DNA of 64,000 nt. Origin: Fusibacter ferrireducens (GTDB lineage Bacteria; Bacillota; Clostridia; Peptostreptococcales; Acidaminobacteraceae). The notes under the pieces are model-generated. The model was not told where the DNA came from, ran no database searches, and saw only the letters and a program-made list of their open reading frames with translations. Where the stretch lies: NCBI RefSeq assembly GCF_015352425.1, contig NZ_JADKNH010000001.1, positions 571,937 to 635,936 of the forward strand, given 5' to 3'. Both the position numbers and the translations under genes were made by a program. Numbering within the stretch: position 1 is the first letter of the stretch; the number at the start of each line of letters is the position of its first letter. This document shows, piece by piece, positions 51,852 to 61,428 of the stretch.

Positions 51852-53072
51852 TTATTCTAAATAATCCTTAAGTTTTTTGCTTCTACTTGGATGTTTTAAT
51901 TTTCTGAGTGCTTTGGCTTCAATTTGTCGGATTCTCTCACGCGTTACATCAAACTCTTTTCCAACTTCTTCAAGTGTTCTTGCTCTACCGTCTTCAAGAC
52001 CAAATCTCAACTTAAGAACCTTTTGCTCTCTTGGTGTCAAGGTTTCTAAAACTTCCATAAGTTGTTCTTTTAACATGGAAAAAGCTGCAGCATCTGCTGG
52101 TGCTGGCGCGTCATTATCTGGTATAAAATCACCAAGATGTGAATCTTCTTCTTCACCTATTGGCGTTTCAAGGGAAACCGGCTCTTGAGCAATTTTTAAA
52201 ATTTCTCTTACCTTCTCCACAGGCATATCCATTTCTTTGGCAATCTCTTCTGGAATAGGTTCTCTGCCGAGTTCTTGAAGGAGTTGTCTTTGAACGCGGA
52301 TCAACTTGTTGATGGTTTCAACCATATGAACGGGAATACGAATGGTTCTCGCTTGATCTGCAATAGCACGAGTAATCGCTTGTCTAATCCACCAAGTTGC
52401 ATAAGTAGAAAATTTAAAACCCTTCGTCCAGTCAAACTTTTCAACTGCTTTGATAAGTCCCAAATTACCTTCTTGAATAAGATCGAGGAATAGCATACCT
52501 CTACCGACATATTTCTTGGCAATACTTACCACTAGACGCAGATTGGCTTCACAAAGTTTCTTTTTAGCATCTTCATCGCCTTTTTCCATGCGTTTAGCAA
52601 GATCCACTTCTTCTTCACTTGAAAGCAAAGCAACTTCCCCAATTTCTTTAAGATACATTCTAACGGGGTCATCAATATTGATGCCTTTAGGCAATGACAA
52701 GTCAATTTTAATTTCTTCTTCTTCATCGTCGTCTTCGTCATCATCTTTAATCTTATCGAGGTCTTCAAGATCTTCTAAATCCTCAAGTGAATCAATTTCT
52801 TCAATTTCTTCAAGGTCCTCAAGATCTTCTAAATCAATTTCATCTAAATCAAGATCATCATCCTCGTCCTCATCATCGTCTTCGGATTCCGTGATAACAG
52901 AAATATTCATGTCGTTAAATGCTTCAAAAACTTCTTCAATTTGATCTTTATCAAGTTCGAATTGAGCAAGTTTATCTTGAATTTCCTTGTAAGTAAGTGT
53001 TCCCTGCTTGTTCCCTTTTTTAATTAACGCTTTTATGGTTTCTCTGTGTTTGGCATTCAATTTACTGTTCAA
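51852..53072 (-). CDS. rpoD: Primary sigma factor RpoD/SigA with acidic repeat insert
   Basis: 406 aa. The C-terminal 260 residues hold the usual regions 1.2 to 4.2: [65 protein letters not shown] and [17 protein letters not shown]. Between the N-terminal domain and region 1.2 lies an extra 65-residue stretch of Asp, Glu and Leu with repeated LEDLED units. Start is TTG at 53072 with AAAGGAGG upstream. Housekeeping transcription initiation. Follows dnaG. Confidence 0.96.
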   Translation of the reverse strand: MNSKLNAKHRETIKALIKKGNKQGTLTYKEIQDKLAQFELDKDQIEEVFEAFNDMNISVITESEDDDEDEDDDLDLDEIDLEDLEDLEEIEEIDSLEDLEDLEDLDKIKDDDEDDDEEEEIKIDLSLPKGINIDDPVRMYLKEIGEVALLSSEEEVDLAKRMEKGDEDAKKKLCEANLRLVVSIAKKYVGRGMLFLDLIQEGNLGLIKAVEKFDWTKGFKFSTYATWWIRQAITRAIADQARTIRIPVHMVETINKLIRVQRQLLQELGREPIPEEIAKEMDMPVEKVREILKIAQEPVSLETPIGEEEDSHLGDFIPDNDAPAPADAAAFSMLKEQLMEVLETLTPREQKVLKLRFGLEDGRARTLEEVGKEFDVTRERIRQIEAKALRKLKHPSRSKKLKDYLE

Positions 53073-53099
53073 TTGAAGTGCCTCCTTTCGCTATTTTTC

Positions 53100-54896
53100 T
53101 TATTCTTTAGATTTAAAATTTGACTTTTTTTCTACCTTTTGTAAAATGGTGTTTTTTAGATCAATCAATCTTCTCCATTCATCTCGTACTTCTTGACTAA
53201 ATTGTGTTTTCAACTTAAGCTGGATAATGCTCAGTTCTTCATCAATATTTTTTATGAGTATGTTGTTGAGTACTAAATCTATGTCAATTTCTTCTACTTC
53301 ATCAATATAACTGTCCAATATTTCAATAAGTGCCGTTGAGATGGTGATATCTGCATTTTCAATAATTTCTTGTTTTGAAAAGGTATCATGTATTGAAAAA
53401 TAATACATGATGTAATCAATAATATCTTGAGTCGCTTCTGAAAACTGAAATTGCTGAATCAACTTTTTTTGCTCTTCGTTCAAAAGAGTGAACTTATGAA
53501 TGTAGAACGCAATCAATTGATTTTCTAAATGCTTATTCCGATCCGTTGTGAGTTTAACAGCCTCTTTTTTCTTTTGATCACCAGAAAAGCCATAATGACT
53601 TCTGTCATTGTAGTTCTCTTTATACACTTCTTTGGCAACGAGATCATAATTTACGTTGAGTTCATCACTCAAACGCTCAATGTGGAGATTCTTCTCAAAT
53701 TCGTTGCTCAGCTCTCCAATGATGACAACTGCTTTAGACAAAAACTCAATTTTTTCTTGCTCATTATTAAGATTAAATCCTTGTTTTAAGTGGTTGAGTT
53801 TGTACTCAGTCGCCGTCATGGCTTGATCAAGTTTAGCTTGAAAACGTTCGATGCCATATTTTTTAAGGTAATCATCTGGATCAAGATTTTCACCCAAGAC
53901 AACAACGCGAACTTTTTCTATGACGCCATGTAAAACTTCTAGACTTCTTAAACTCGCCTTTTGTCCAGCAATATCAGAATCGTAACAAATGATAACCTCA
54001 TCTGCATAACGACGCATCAATCGGCCATGTTCTTTTGTGAGCGCAGTCCCTAAAGTTGCCACAGCGTTTGTAAAGCCATTTAAATGAAGTGCAATGACAT
54101 CCATATAACCTTCCGCAATAATCAGTTGCTTTTTTTCTTGTAGCGCATTTTTTGCAAGATTGAGACCATATAATGTCTTACTTTTATTAAAAATCTCCGT
54201 TTCTGGAGAATTCAAATACTTAGGTAGAGAATCGTCCATCACTCGGCCACCAAACCCAATGACCTTCCCCTTGGGATTAATGATCGGAAACATAATTCTG
54301 TTTCTAAAGCGATCATAATAGCGTTTGCCATCCTTTCCAGGAATAACTAACCCTACTTTCTCAAGACTCTTTAGATCATATTTTTTGGAAAGTTGACCGA
54401 TTATATCTTGCCAAGCATCGTTGGAAAACCCCAGTCCAAACTGTTTGATATCTTCAAAAGTAATATTGCGGTTTTGAAGATATTGCATTGCTGCATCACT
54501 TGTACGCAAATTCTTATAATAATAAATTGCCGCATCCCTTAATATATCATAAAACTGTGTATAATAGCTAGAACTTTTTTGATCATTTCCCTTTTGAAAT
54601 TTGGATATATCCACATGATATCTATCGGCAAGTAATTCGACTGCATCAATATAATCTAAATTTTCATAGTTCATGACAAAATTAATCGCATTTCCTGCTG
54701 CACCACATCCAAAACAATGATAGAGTTGTTTATCTTCAGATATAATAAATGATGCGGTTTTCTCAGAATGAAATGGACACAATGCTTTATGGTTTTTACC
54801 TGATCTCTCAACCGTTATATAACTTGAGATAACATCTATGATATTGATATTTTCTAGAATCACATCAAAGATATTGTTTTCATATTTACCGCTCAT
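53100..54896 (-). CDS. dnaG: DNA primase
   Basis: 598 aa. CHC2 zinc finger CPFHSEK...YHCFGCGAAG at residues 40-65, the primase core LNSPETEIFNKSKTLYG, TOPRIM with IIAEGYMDVIALH and EVIICYDSDIAGQKA. Normal length for a Firmicute primase. It makes RNA primers for replication with the replicative helicase. 27 bp before rpoD, the classical macromolecular synthesis order. ATG 54896, with a GAAA-type weak site. Confidence 0.97.
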   Translation of the reverse strand: MSGKYENNIFDVILENINIIDVISSYITVERSGKNHKALCPFHSEKTASFIISEDKQLYHCFGCGAAGNAINFVMNYENLDYIDAVELLADRYHVDISKFQKGNDQKSSSYYTQFYDILRDAAIYYYKNLRTSDAAMQYLQNRNITFEDIKQFGLGFSNDAWQDIIGQLSKKYDLKSLEKVGLVIPGKDGKRYYDRFRNRIMFPIINPKGKVIGFGGRVMDDSLPKYLNSPETEIFNKSKTLYGLNLAKNALQEKKQLIIAEGYMDVIALHLNGFTNAVATLGTALTKEHGRLMRRYADEVIICYDSDIAGQKASLRSLEVLHGVIEKVRVVVLGENLDPDDYLKKYGIERFQAKLDQAMTATEYKLNHLKQGFNLNNEQEKIEFLSKAVVIIGELSNEFEKNLHIERLSDELNVNYDLVAKEVYKENYNDRSHYGFSGDQKKKEAVKLTTDRNKHLENQLIAFYIHKFTLLNEEQKKLIQQFQFSEATQDIIDYIMYYFSIHDTFSKQEIIENADITISTALIEILDSYIDEVEEIDIDLVLNNILIKNIDEELSIIQLKLKTQFSQEVRDEWRRLIDLKNTILQKVEKKSNFKSKE

Positions 54897-55021
54897 CCAT
54901 TTCCCTTTCTTAATAATAAAACATGCTCTTTTAATTATTCGACGTCAAATGATTAAATCCTTTTAAATTATGAAACTTTAACAAGAATTTTTTTCCCTAC
55001 ACGAAATATTAGCAACCCTAT

Positions 55022-56035
55022 CTAATAGAGCCAAAATTTAGGGATGAAAATCTCTTTATAAATATTAACCGCATAACGATCCGACATACTTGCCACATAA
55101 TCCTTGACGGCTTCTGGGCCTTCACTTCTGTGATAATCTTCAGCGCGTTCTTCAGGCATTTTATCCGGGTTCTGCATATAGAAATTGTAAAGCGATTCTA
55201 CAATGTACTCTGCACGGGCTTCTTCTTTTTTCGCATCTTTATTGAGGTAAACGCGTTCAAACATAAATTTTCTCAATCGACTAAAGGCCTCTTGTTTTTC
55301 TGCACTCATGGCAATAACGTCTTTCTCATAACTGTTTTCAATGAGATCCATAATCAGTGTATTGATACGCTTGCCGTGCGTTTCCCCTAGAGACGATAAA
55401 AATTCCTGCGGTATTTCAGATTCTTTGAGAACATCTGCCCGAATTGCATCATCAATATCATGGTTAAGATATGCAATGCGATCACATATTTTGACGATTT
55501 GACCTTCAAGAGTGATCGGCAAATTGGGACCATTGTGATTTAAAATACCATCTCTCACTTCAAAAGTCAAATTCAATCCAAAGGGACTGTTGTTTCTGCG
55601 TTCTAAGAAATCGACAACTCGAAGGCTTTGCTCATTATGTTTGAACCCAGTCGAATGTATTTTATTTAAACGTTCTTCTCCACAATGACCAAAAGGCGTA
55701 TGTCCAAGATCGTGGCCAAGAGCGATTGCTTCTGTAAGATCTATATTATAATTAAGTGCTGCTGCAATTGTTCTGGAAATTTGGGAAACTTCCAGAGTAT
55801 GCGTCAATCGCGTCCTATAATGATCTCCCTCAGGCGATAAGAAAACCTGCGTCTTGTGCTTAAGCCTTCTGAAAGCTTTTGAATGCGTAATACGATCACG
55901 ATCTCTTTGATAATCTGTTCGAATAGGACATTGTTCTTCTTCTAATCTTCTTCCTTTAGAATCTGATACTTTTTGTGCTCTGGGGTCAAGTTGTACGTGT
56001 TCAAGTCTTTCATGCTCTTCTCTTAACTTGATCAT
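55022..56035 (-). CDS. dgt: Deoxyguanosinetriphosphate triphosphohydrolase-like HD protein
   Basis: 337 aa. HD-domain motifs of dGTPase-like enzymes: SKAFRRLKHKTQVF, then TRLTHTLEVSQISRTIA, ALGHDLGHTPFGHCGE and ICDRIAYLNHDIDDAIRA. It cleaves dNTPs to nucleosides and triphosphate. Length fits the short type found upstream of dnaG in Clostridia. AAGGTGG before ATG 56035. Confidence 0.9.
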   Translation of the reverse strand: MIKLREEHERLEHVQLDPRAQKVSDSKGRRLEEEQCPIRTDYQRDRDRITHSKAFRRLKHKTQVFLSPEGDHYRTRLTHTLEVSQISRTIAAALNYNIDLTEAIALGHDLGHTPFGHCGEERLNKIHSTGFKHNEQSLRVVDFLERRNNSPFGLNLTFEVRDGILNHNGPNLPITLEGQIVKICDRIAYLNHDIDDAIRADVLKESEIPQEFLSSLGETHGKRINTLIMDLIENSYEKDVIAMSAEKQEAFSRLRKFMFERVYLNKDAKKEEARAEYIVESLYNFYMQNPDKMPEERAEDYHRSEGPEAVKDYVASMSDRYAVNIYKEIFIPKFWLY

Positions 56036-56250
56036 TTAGTCACCACCTTTTAAAATAAAATAAGGAAATGAATATAATATTTAATGTCTTATTCAATGCC
56101 TTGTCACATTTTTGCGTCATGGTTCTATACCATGATCGTTTCCTCTTTTTCTCTATGAGTATGTATTATACATTGATACCCGTAATTCCTCTATTTTTCG
56201 TTTAAAAGATTGTTAAGTTTTGATGACTAAAGAAAATCTGTAGATTTACT

Positions 56251-56351
56251 CAACAACATTTGAGCCATCTCTCGATGCCTCAAAACAATTTTCACTGACG
56301 CTGTTTGAGGTTGAACATCCCTCTTCACAGCTTTCGGCTCAAATCTTGTTG
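56251..56351. repeat. Nested inverted repeat, possible structured RNA or small element
   Basis: The outer arms CAACAACATTTGAGCC (56251-56266) and GGCTCAAATCTTGTTG (56336-56351) pair at 15 of 16 positions; an inner arm CCTCAAAACA (56278-56287) pairs with TGTTTGAGG (56302-56310). Two nested stems of this length are unlikely by chance. Origin unknown. Confidence 0.5.
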
Positions 56352-56356
56352 TTTTA

Positions 56357-56401
56357 ATAAAAAAGAGGTATTACTTCTCAAATCAAAAGAAGTAAGCCTC
56401 T
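56357..56401 (-). terminator. Intrinsic terminator after the M23 gene
   Basis: On the minus strand AGAGGCTTACTTCT (from 56401) pairs with AGAAGTAATACCTCT, followed by TTTTTTATT. It ends the accessory operon that comes from higher coordinates. Confidence 0.75.
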
Positions 56402-56523
56402 GTATCAGCCTTAAATGAGTCTACTCTGATCTCGCAACCACAGAGCATGAGCGAAAGTCAATAGCAATAATTGTCTTCGGCTCATCTCAAAGCTATAATT
56501 CTAGTTTTATTTTGAGTATCAAA

Positions 56524-57216
56524 TCATTCAATGAATCGTATTCTATCTTTACCCTTAGGTATACAATTTCTAACTTCTTGCCACTCACCATCTACATATA
56601 TGTCGTATTTATCAAATACAAAAGGTAGTCCTTGTGCCTTATTGATATCAATACTATCCATCAGCTGAAAATGCAAATGTGGCATATATGAATTTCCTGA
56701 ATGCCCTACTCTTCCAATTATTGCTCCTTTTTTTATGCTTTGCCCTTCTTTAACTCTAATAGAGTCTTTTCTAAGATGAATCAAAGCGACATATGCTCGC
56801 TCTTCAAATTTAATAATTACAAAATTACCTGCAATTGATTGAATATCATTTTTACTTGCATCAAAATATCGTGCATGGACAGATGCTCGATACATATCTC
56901 GCCATAGGTTCGTTCGCTTTGGTTCATTATAGCCATCGCAAACTTGAACTACAGTCCCATCACAAGGTGAGAATATGGGCTGCTCCCAACAATAATATGC
57001 CTCCATCGGTAGGCCAAACATCAAATACTTAATAGTGCTTAATTTATATGAAGGCCATCCTTTTCTCTTCCAATCGACCTGTATAAAATCAACAGCATAA
57101 CGTGTTCCAAATTTATTGGTTCCATGACTTGGCACTTTAGTTCCCGGCGTATTTGGAGTTAACCATTCACCCCTTAGTGGAAACGCCATAATATATGATT
57201 TAATCTCATCTATCAT
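56524..57216 (-). CDS. M23-family metallopeptidase-like protein
   Basis: 230 aa. LysM-free M23 fold: GTRYAVDFIQ (zinc His/Asp side), YVALIHLRKDSIRVKEGQ, IGRVGHSGNSYMPHLHFQ (HxH). First zinc ligand region appears altered because the usual HxxxD is HGTNKFGTRYAVD, with the His placed earlier. No signal peptide, so it may be intracellular or a cassette protein. GAGG before ATG 57216. Role: possible cell-wall hydrolase or bacteriocin-like effector. Confidence 0.7.
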   Translation of the reverse strand: MIDEIKSYIMAFPLRGEWLTPNTPGTKVPSHGTNKFGTRYAVDFIQVDWKRKGWPSYKLSTIKYLMFGLPMEAYYCWEQPIFSPCDGTVVQVCDGYNEPKRTNLWRDMYRASVHARYFDASKNDIQSIAGNFVIIKFEERAYVALIHLRKDSIRVKEGQSIKKGAIIGRVGHSGNSYMPHLHFQLMDSIDINKAQGLPFVFDKYDIYVDGEWQEVRNCIPKGKDRIRFIE

Positions 57217-57266
57217 TAAAAATTACCTCAATTTCATTGATTATTGAATTTAGATGTATCATGTTG

Positions 57267-58895
57267 TCAGAATAAGCTTTCAGTATGCCTTACTATTTCA
57301 AGATTTCCATTGTCTGAGATGAATATGTCTCCACGAATATTGAACAACTTTGACTTTTTATTAAAAAAACCATGTTGATCTTCATAGACTCTTGTATAAC
57401 TTATTTTATACAATCGCTTATAGGATACAAAGAAATTAAAATGATCAAAATTTCTAGACTCATGATTAATCTTTATTGAACACTTGTTACCCCAATGGAT
57501 TTGGTCTAAATTCAAAATATCTTTATCCGACACTGAAAATTCAGTATCATGCATTTTTAGTATCAGATCGTTTCTTATAACCTTGTAATGTTGCGCCATT
57601 GATTCGTTTTGCTCTTGAGACTTAAATTGAAATGGACTTTCAATACTTATAATCTTAGATGGGGTTGACGCCCAAAGCGGTTGACCGACATAATTTGAGA
57701 TTTCCGTATTTAATGACTCGCTATTTTGATTGGTAATAGTATCGATTGCCTTAGATTTCTTTTCGATCTTCCTATAATACCTAGAATGCCTACCTACAAA
57801 TCCATCATGGCATTTGTCACACTCTACAGAAATCAGCTCTTTTTTACCGTCTTGACTTTTGATCTCAAAACTATAGCCTCTTCCATGACATTTCGGGCAG
57901 ACTTCTTTTAGTCTAATTGAATCGCTTTGAGGATTGCTTATGATGTAGGGTTCATCAACTGTAACCTCCCTATACTCATCAAATGGATTAGCCGTTTTAC
58001 TTCTATCAAAAGCAATACGTGCACCATTATCATCTAATAGATCCATTAGATCATATTTTACCTTTGTGTCTACTATGTACTCAACACCAAATGTAATAGT
58101 GTCATTATACTCCAGTTCCCCTTCAAACACCAAACTATCGATATTATCTGGCATTTTAGAAAGCCTAGGAATTACTAACATGTCAGCACCTACTTTTGCA
58201 GGTTTCCAAATTTCATTATTGGATAAGGCGCCGCTAATGAAACCGAGTATATCCTTCTTACTTTTAAGATCCGGAAGGGATTCGATTATTTCTGAAGCAT
58301 CCGTCAAATCACTATAATATTTAATGAGATAGTTCGAATAAGAACTCCATAATTTTGAAAGCATTTCAATTGAGATTGCATAATTTCTTTCGTGATTGCT
58401 ATGAGATACAATGCCAATGGCTTTCCCATCAATGATTACTGGTGAACCACTATAACCGGGATCAATTTTGTCATCTTTAGATTTGAACACCCACCCAGAT
58501 GTCTTAATTTTTTGCTCATTTATTATATCGCTTCTTACAAACTCGTGACCTATAATTGTCTTCTTGATTTTATGATTATTATCAAATGAAGTATAACCAC
58601 AAATCTCAGCATTATTATGGATTAACTTAGACGCCATACTAATCAGCGGGATAGCAGTTCTAGTTTTAGTACTCTTAACAGCAATAATTGCCATGTCGAT
58701 ACCATTTTCACCGTTCAATATTACTTCAGCAAACTCGCCATCAACTGTAACCTCCGAAGGATGAGAACTCAGTACATGTGAACATGTAAGTATAAAAGTG
58801 TTTTTGCCATTATTTTCAATGACAAAACCTGTTCCAAAACTCCCATTGCTTTTGTCTTCTATCAGAACTATAGAATCTTCAATACAACCAATCAC
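57267..58895 (-). CDS. Trypsin-like serine protease with CxxCxGxG zinc finger
   Basis: 542 aa from GTG 58895, chosen because AGAGG lies 7 nt upstream inside the end of the Trypco1 gene; a TTG at 58913 overlaps that gene and has no such site. Residues 10-185 form a chymotrypsin-fold protease: GTGFVIENNGKNTFILTCSHV (His), GIDMAIIAV (Asp), DPGYSGSPVI (Ser). A CPKCHGRG...ECDKCHDGF zinc finger of DnaJ type follows near 350-380; the C-terminal 150 residues are unknown. The pair with Trypco1 is a known arrangement of predicted conflict systems. Cytoplasmic. Confidence 0.75.
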   Translation of the reverse strand: MIGCIEDSIVLIEDKSNGSFGTGFVIENNGKNTFILTCSHVLSSHPSEVTVDGEFAEVILNGENGIDMAIIAVKSTKTRTAIPLISMASKLIHNNAEICGYTSFDNNHKIKKTIIGHEFVRSDIINEQKIKTSGWVFKSKDDKIDPGYSGSPVIIDGKAIGIVSHSNHERNYAISIEMLSKLWSSYSNYLIKYYSDLTDASEIIESLPDLKSKKDILGFISGALSNNEIWKPAKVGADMLVIPRLSKMPDNIDSLVFEGELEYNDTITFGVEYIVDTKVKYDLMDLLDDNGARIAFDRSKTANPFDEYREVTVDEPYIISNPQSDSIRLKEVCPKCHGRGYSFEIKSQDGKKELISVECDKCHDGFVGRHSRYYRKIEKKSKAIDTITNQNSESLNTEISNYVGQPLWASTPSKIISIESPFQFKSQEQNESMAQHYKVIRNDLILKMHDTEFSVSDKDILNLDQIHWGNKCSIKINHESRNFDHFNFFVSYKRLYKISYTRVYEDQHGFFNKKSKLFNIRGDIFISDNGNLEIVRHTESLF

Positions 58896-58899
58896 AGTG

Positions 58900-59205
58900 T
58901 TACCTCTTTTCAAAAGTCATTTTGATTTTTAGGTTTGCAGTAGCATCTATTTTTGTGATATAAATGTTGCCTTCACCTTGAAAACTTAACCCCAGTTCTA
59001 CCTCAGTTTTGCTTATTTTTAGTGTAGAGTCATCTTTTTCAACCATCTCAGATATAGGTTTTGAAATCCTAGTTAACGTATCTTTTATGGAGTCGAAGGT
59101 AATATCTACCATACGCGTTTTAATATTAGAAACTTGAGAAAAGTTCTCATTTTTCTCTATCTCTACTAAGACCCCATCTTTTAATCTAATGATTTCCTTA
59201 TTCAT
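58900..59205 (-). CDS. Trypsin-co-occurring domain (Trypco1) protein
   Basis: 101 aa. DGVLVEIEKNENFSQVSN, a central helix and the C-terminal ISKTEVELGLSFQGEGN with final AMTF-like strand match the Trypco1 (CU044_2847) family, which is encoded beside trypsin-like proteases in predicted defence modules. It lies directly upstream of the protease gene. Strong AGGAGG before ATG 59205. May regulate or target the protease. Confidence 0.7.
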   Translation of the reverse strand: MNKEIIRLKDGVLVEIEKNENFSQVSNIKTRMVDITFDSIKDTLTRISKPISEMVEKDDSTLKISKTEVELGLSFQGEGNIYITKIDATANLKIKMTFEKR

Positions 59206-59228
59206 ATGAATCCTCCTCTTCTATTATA

Positions 59229-59315
59229 TGATCACAACGTTCGTTATCACGATTTATCTCAACCCATCCTTTTTATTGACACAGGAGTGATTTAGGTAAC
59301 CAGTGTGTTGGATGA
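59229..59315 (-). repeat. attC-like stem, copy F (short)
   Basis: On the plus strand the segment runs from ATCACAACGTTCG to GTGTGTTGGAT. Its ends are roughly complementary and the right end GTTGGAT fits the GTTRRRY attC core. It overlaps the stop of the 230-aa gene, as cassette attC sites often do. It shares no long identity with copies A-E, so the call rests on shape and position only. Confidence 0.4.
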
Positions 59316-59984
59316 AGTTTTATGTCGATAGATTTTAAAAACAGTTTCAATAATTTTTTTATCATCTTTTGATGTAAAAACGCTTCTATAATTGTTTCTA
59401 CACAATTCTATTCTACAAGAATTAACCAAAGCCATAAAAAGTGACTTTTCTATATTCATTTCATGCTTTTCATAATATTGATCAATAACGGATTTAATAT
59501 AGTTTATTTGATTACTTGTCAAAATATTCATTTCATCAAGATTCTTTGCATCTGAATATTGCTCTAAATATTTATTTGATAATCCAGCTTCATCGGTTAT
59601 TAGTAATGTACTTTCGCTATCCCAACAAACAATTTCAATTTTTGCCTGCGGATGTTGAAGCGTAACTTCACCAGTCCATAAATTGTCGTTTCCATTTGCA
59701 AAAGGCATTACAGAAAAATCTACATTCTCTTTGCAAACAGACTTAGGAATTCCTGATAAAACAGCCCAGATAAATTGAATCCTAAATTTATTAATGATCT
59801 CGGTCAATTTTTCACCACTTATCCAAACCAAATGATCTCTAAAAATCTCTGTTGGATAGTAATTGCATTCAATATCCGATATGAGCCAATTGTAATTCAC
59901 CTGCTGATTATCAATTCCATTAAATACATCATTTAAATATGTATAATTTTCAACTTGATTGCTATTTTCTAATATTAAATTCAC
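59292..59984 (-). CDS. Hypothetical protein, perhaps DUF2691-like
   Basis: 230 aa. NWLISDIECNYYP and LVWISGEKL, then IQFIWAVLSGIP, suggest a resemblance to DUF2691, but the match is uncertain. No TM or signal. Start GTG 59984 with AGGAGG 7 nt upstream. Ends in an attC-like repeat. Function unknown. Confidence 0.55.
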   Translation of the reverse strand: MNLILENSNQVENYTYLNDVFNGIDNQQVNYNWLISDIECNYYPTEIFRDHLVWISGEKLTEIINKFRIQFIWAVLSGIPKSVCKENVDFSVMPFANGNDNLWTGEVTLQHPQAKIEIVCWDSESTLLITDEAGLSNKYLEQYSDAKNLDEMNILTSNQINYIKSVIDQYYEKHEMNIEKSLFMALVNSCRIELCRNNYRSVFTSKDDKKIIETVFKIYRHKTSSNTLVT

Positions 59985-60034
59985 TCGAATGCCTCCTTGC
60001 GCAGTTGCAGACCTTAGAACGTGTATTAATAGTT

Positions 60035-60625
60035 TTATTCACAGTTATAAAGTCTTAAATGATCCATGATTTTCTCCAGATTGTGTTTTACAGATAGAGT
60101 GCCATCTATTTCTATAATAGGACAATTAAGTTTCTTTGCACATTCTTCAACTGTTTTTATATCTCGTTTTTTCACTAAATTTTGAAAATCCAATTGCTGC
60201 GAAAACATATCGCCACCATCAAGAACCCTTCCACCGAATCTTTTTTCTTCTCTAGTTTGAATTCTCTTTAATCTCAAATCAAGTGGCGTTTTAACCCAAA
60301 AGGCAATATCGATCCTTGAAATTATTTCATCACTCCAATTCAACGTAACGCCTGAAATAATAAATTTAGAATGAGCACTTATATCCTCTATAAGCGATTG
60401 TTGTACTTCATGCTTTGATCTGGGGTTAGCAAAAGGGAGTTCACCGATATTCTCTATATAATTTTGAATATTATTTTCTAAAGCACCTTTTCTTGATTCT
60501 CTTTGATCAGGAAAATAGTAATCCTCCAAATCCATCTCAAGATAATCTATTTGATTTGCTAATGCGTGATTTAATGTTGACTTCCCAGCACCATTTAAAC
60601 CAATAATTGCAATGCCTCGAATCAT
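60035..60625 (-). CDS. P-loop nucleoside/shikimate kinase-like NTPase
   Basis: 196 aa from ATG 60625 (AAAGGAG about 9 nt upstream; ATG 60631 is too close). Walker A GLNGAGKST at residues 8-16, followed by LEMDLEDYYFPDQR; a lid-like RIQTREEKRFGGRV region. The family of small AAA_18-type kinases of unknown substrate. Accessory gene in the cassette array. No partner evident. Confidence 0.7.
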   Translation of the reverse strand: MIRGIAIIGLNGAGKSTLNHALANQIDYLEMDLEDYYFPDQRESRKGALENNIQNYIENIGELPFANPRSKHEVQQSLIEDISAHSKFIISGVTLNWSDEIISRIDIAFWVKTPLDLRLKRIQTREEKRFGGRVLDGGDMFSQQLDFQNLVKKRDIKTVEECAKKLNCPIIEIDGTLSVKHNLEKIMDHLRLYNCE

Positions 60626-60639
60626 TCTCATTTCTCCTT

Positions 60640-60745
60640 TTAATATCTTAGCGGAAAAATGGTATACGGTTGCTCTTCTATGCCTTAATACGCCACCATT
60701 AATCCCCGATCAATCCCCAACAGAGGAATGTCGATAACCGTTGTG
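60640..60745 (-). repeat. attC-like intergenic repeat, copy E (diverged)
   Basis: Contains TATCTTAGCGGAAAAATGG, matching the ACGCCTTAGCGGAAAAAGTGG core of copies A-C, and ends GATAACCGTTGTGTTAGTTG. On the minus strand the end CTAACACAAC...ACATTCCTC aligns with CATAACACG...ACATTCCTTCC of copy B. It lies about 13 bp 3' of the FMN reductase stop. Confidence 0.5.
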
Positions 60746-60757
60746 TTAGTTGAAGTA

Positions 60758-61330
60758 TCAAAGCACTTCTGATTTTCTAACCCTATCTTCAATACAATTG
60801 ATTTTACTCATATTCTCACCTACTGGAGTAAATTTAGTATCAAAATACTCAATTACATCTAAAACTTCAATTTCTAATTCATCGAGTACCTTTCGCATTG
60901 CTTCAGTATTATAACCCATTGATTCTTTTGAACTGCCTTTACAATTACCTACTACAATTGCTTTCTTGCCATCTCCAACTCTAGAACGCCAAACGGAACC
61001 CGTAAAATCATTCAACGAAAAAGTCCTATCCAGCAAGACTTTCATTTGTGCAGTTACATTGTAATTGTAGGATGGCCCTGCTAAAATAACGCCATCACTC
61101 ATTTTAATTTCATTCAGTATATTAGATATGTCATCATTTATATGGCACTGACCGGCTTCAATACAATACTCACAATTTATACACGGTGACATTTGCGCCC
61201 TATCTAAGTAATACTTCTCTACACTAATATTTTTTTCTTTCAATACATTGATAATTATATCAACTAGTTTTTCTGTATTTCTTCCACGTCGTGGACTTCC
61301 TATAACTGCAATCCATTTCTGCAACTTCAT
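60758..61330 (-). CDS. NAD(P)H-dependent FMN reductase, flavodoxin-like
   Basis: 190 aa. VIGSPRRGRNTEKLVD binds the FMN phosphate, GPSYNYNVTAQMKVLLDRT is the second flavodoxin motif. A CINCEYC plus C segment after it is typical of the Cys-containing iron-sulfur flavoprotein-type reductases. Cytoplasmic redox enzyme. GGAGAG before ATG 61330. Followed by repeat copy E. Confidence 0.85.
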   Translation of the reverse strand: MKLQKWIAVIGSPRRGRNTEKLVDIIINVLKEKNISVEKYYLDRAQMSPCINCEYCIEAGQCHINDDISNILNEIKMSDGVILAGPSYNYNVTAQMKVLLDRTFSLNDFTGSVWRSRVGDGKKAIVVGNCKGSSKESMGYNTEAMRKVLDELEIEVLDVIEYFDTKFTPVGENMSKINCIEDRVRKSEVL

Positions 61331-61350
61331 TCACTCTCCATTTGCTTTAA

Positions 61351-61426
61351 TCGTCGGGCAAGTCCGTAGGATTGCCCCCGTTCTCCCCTAAGAACCGTAC
61401 ATGAAACTTTCGCTTCATATGGCTTA
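61351..61426 (-). mobile_element. Group II intron 3' remnant (domains V and VI)
   Basis: Read on the minus strand, AGCCATATGAAGCGAAAG followed by TTTCATGTACGGTT (61424-61393) has the domain V features: AGC-type base, GAAA loop and the GTACGGTT partner strand. A GGGGAGAACGGGGGC...TTGCCCGAC segment follows as domain VI and 3' end. No reverse transcriptase frame is nearby, so only the 3' end survives. Confidence 0.75.
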
Positions 61427-61428
61427 AG

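Larger units (their letters stand above)
56036..56523. other. Intergenic region upstream of dgt with several inverted repeats
   Basis: 488 bp without a gene. Upstream of dgt, TCATGGT/ACCATGA (56117-56135, 5-nt loop) is a small palindrome that could be an operator. A nested inverted repeat spans 56251-56351 and a terminator 56357-56401, both listed separately. The rest shows nothing. Confidence 0.55.
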
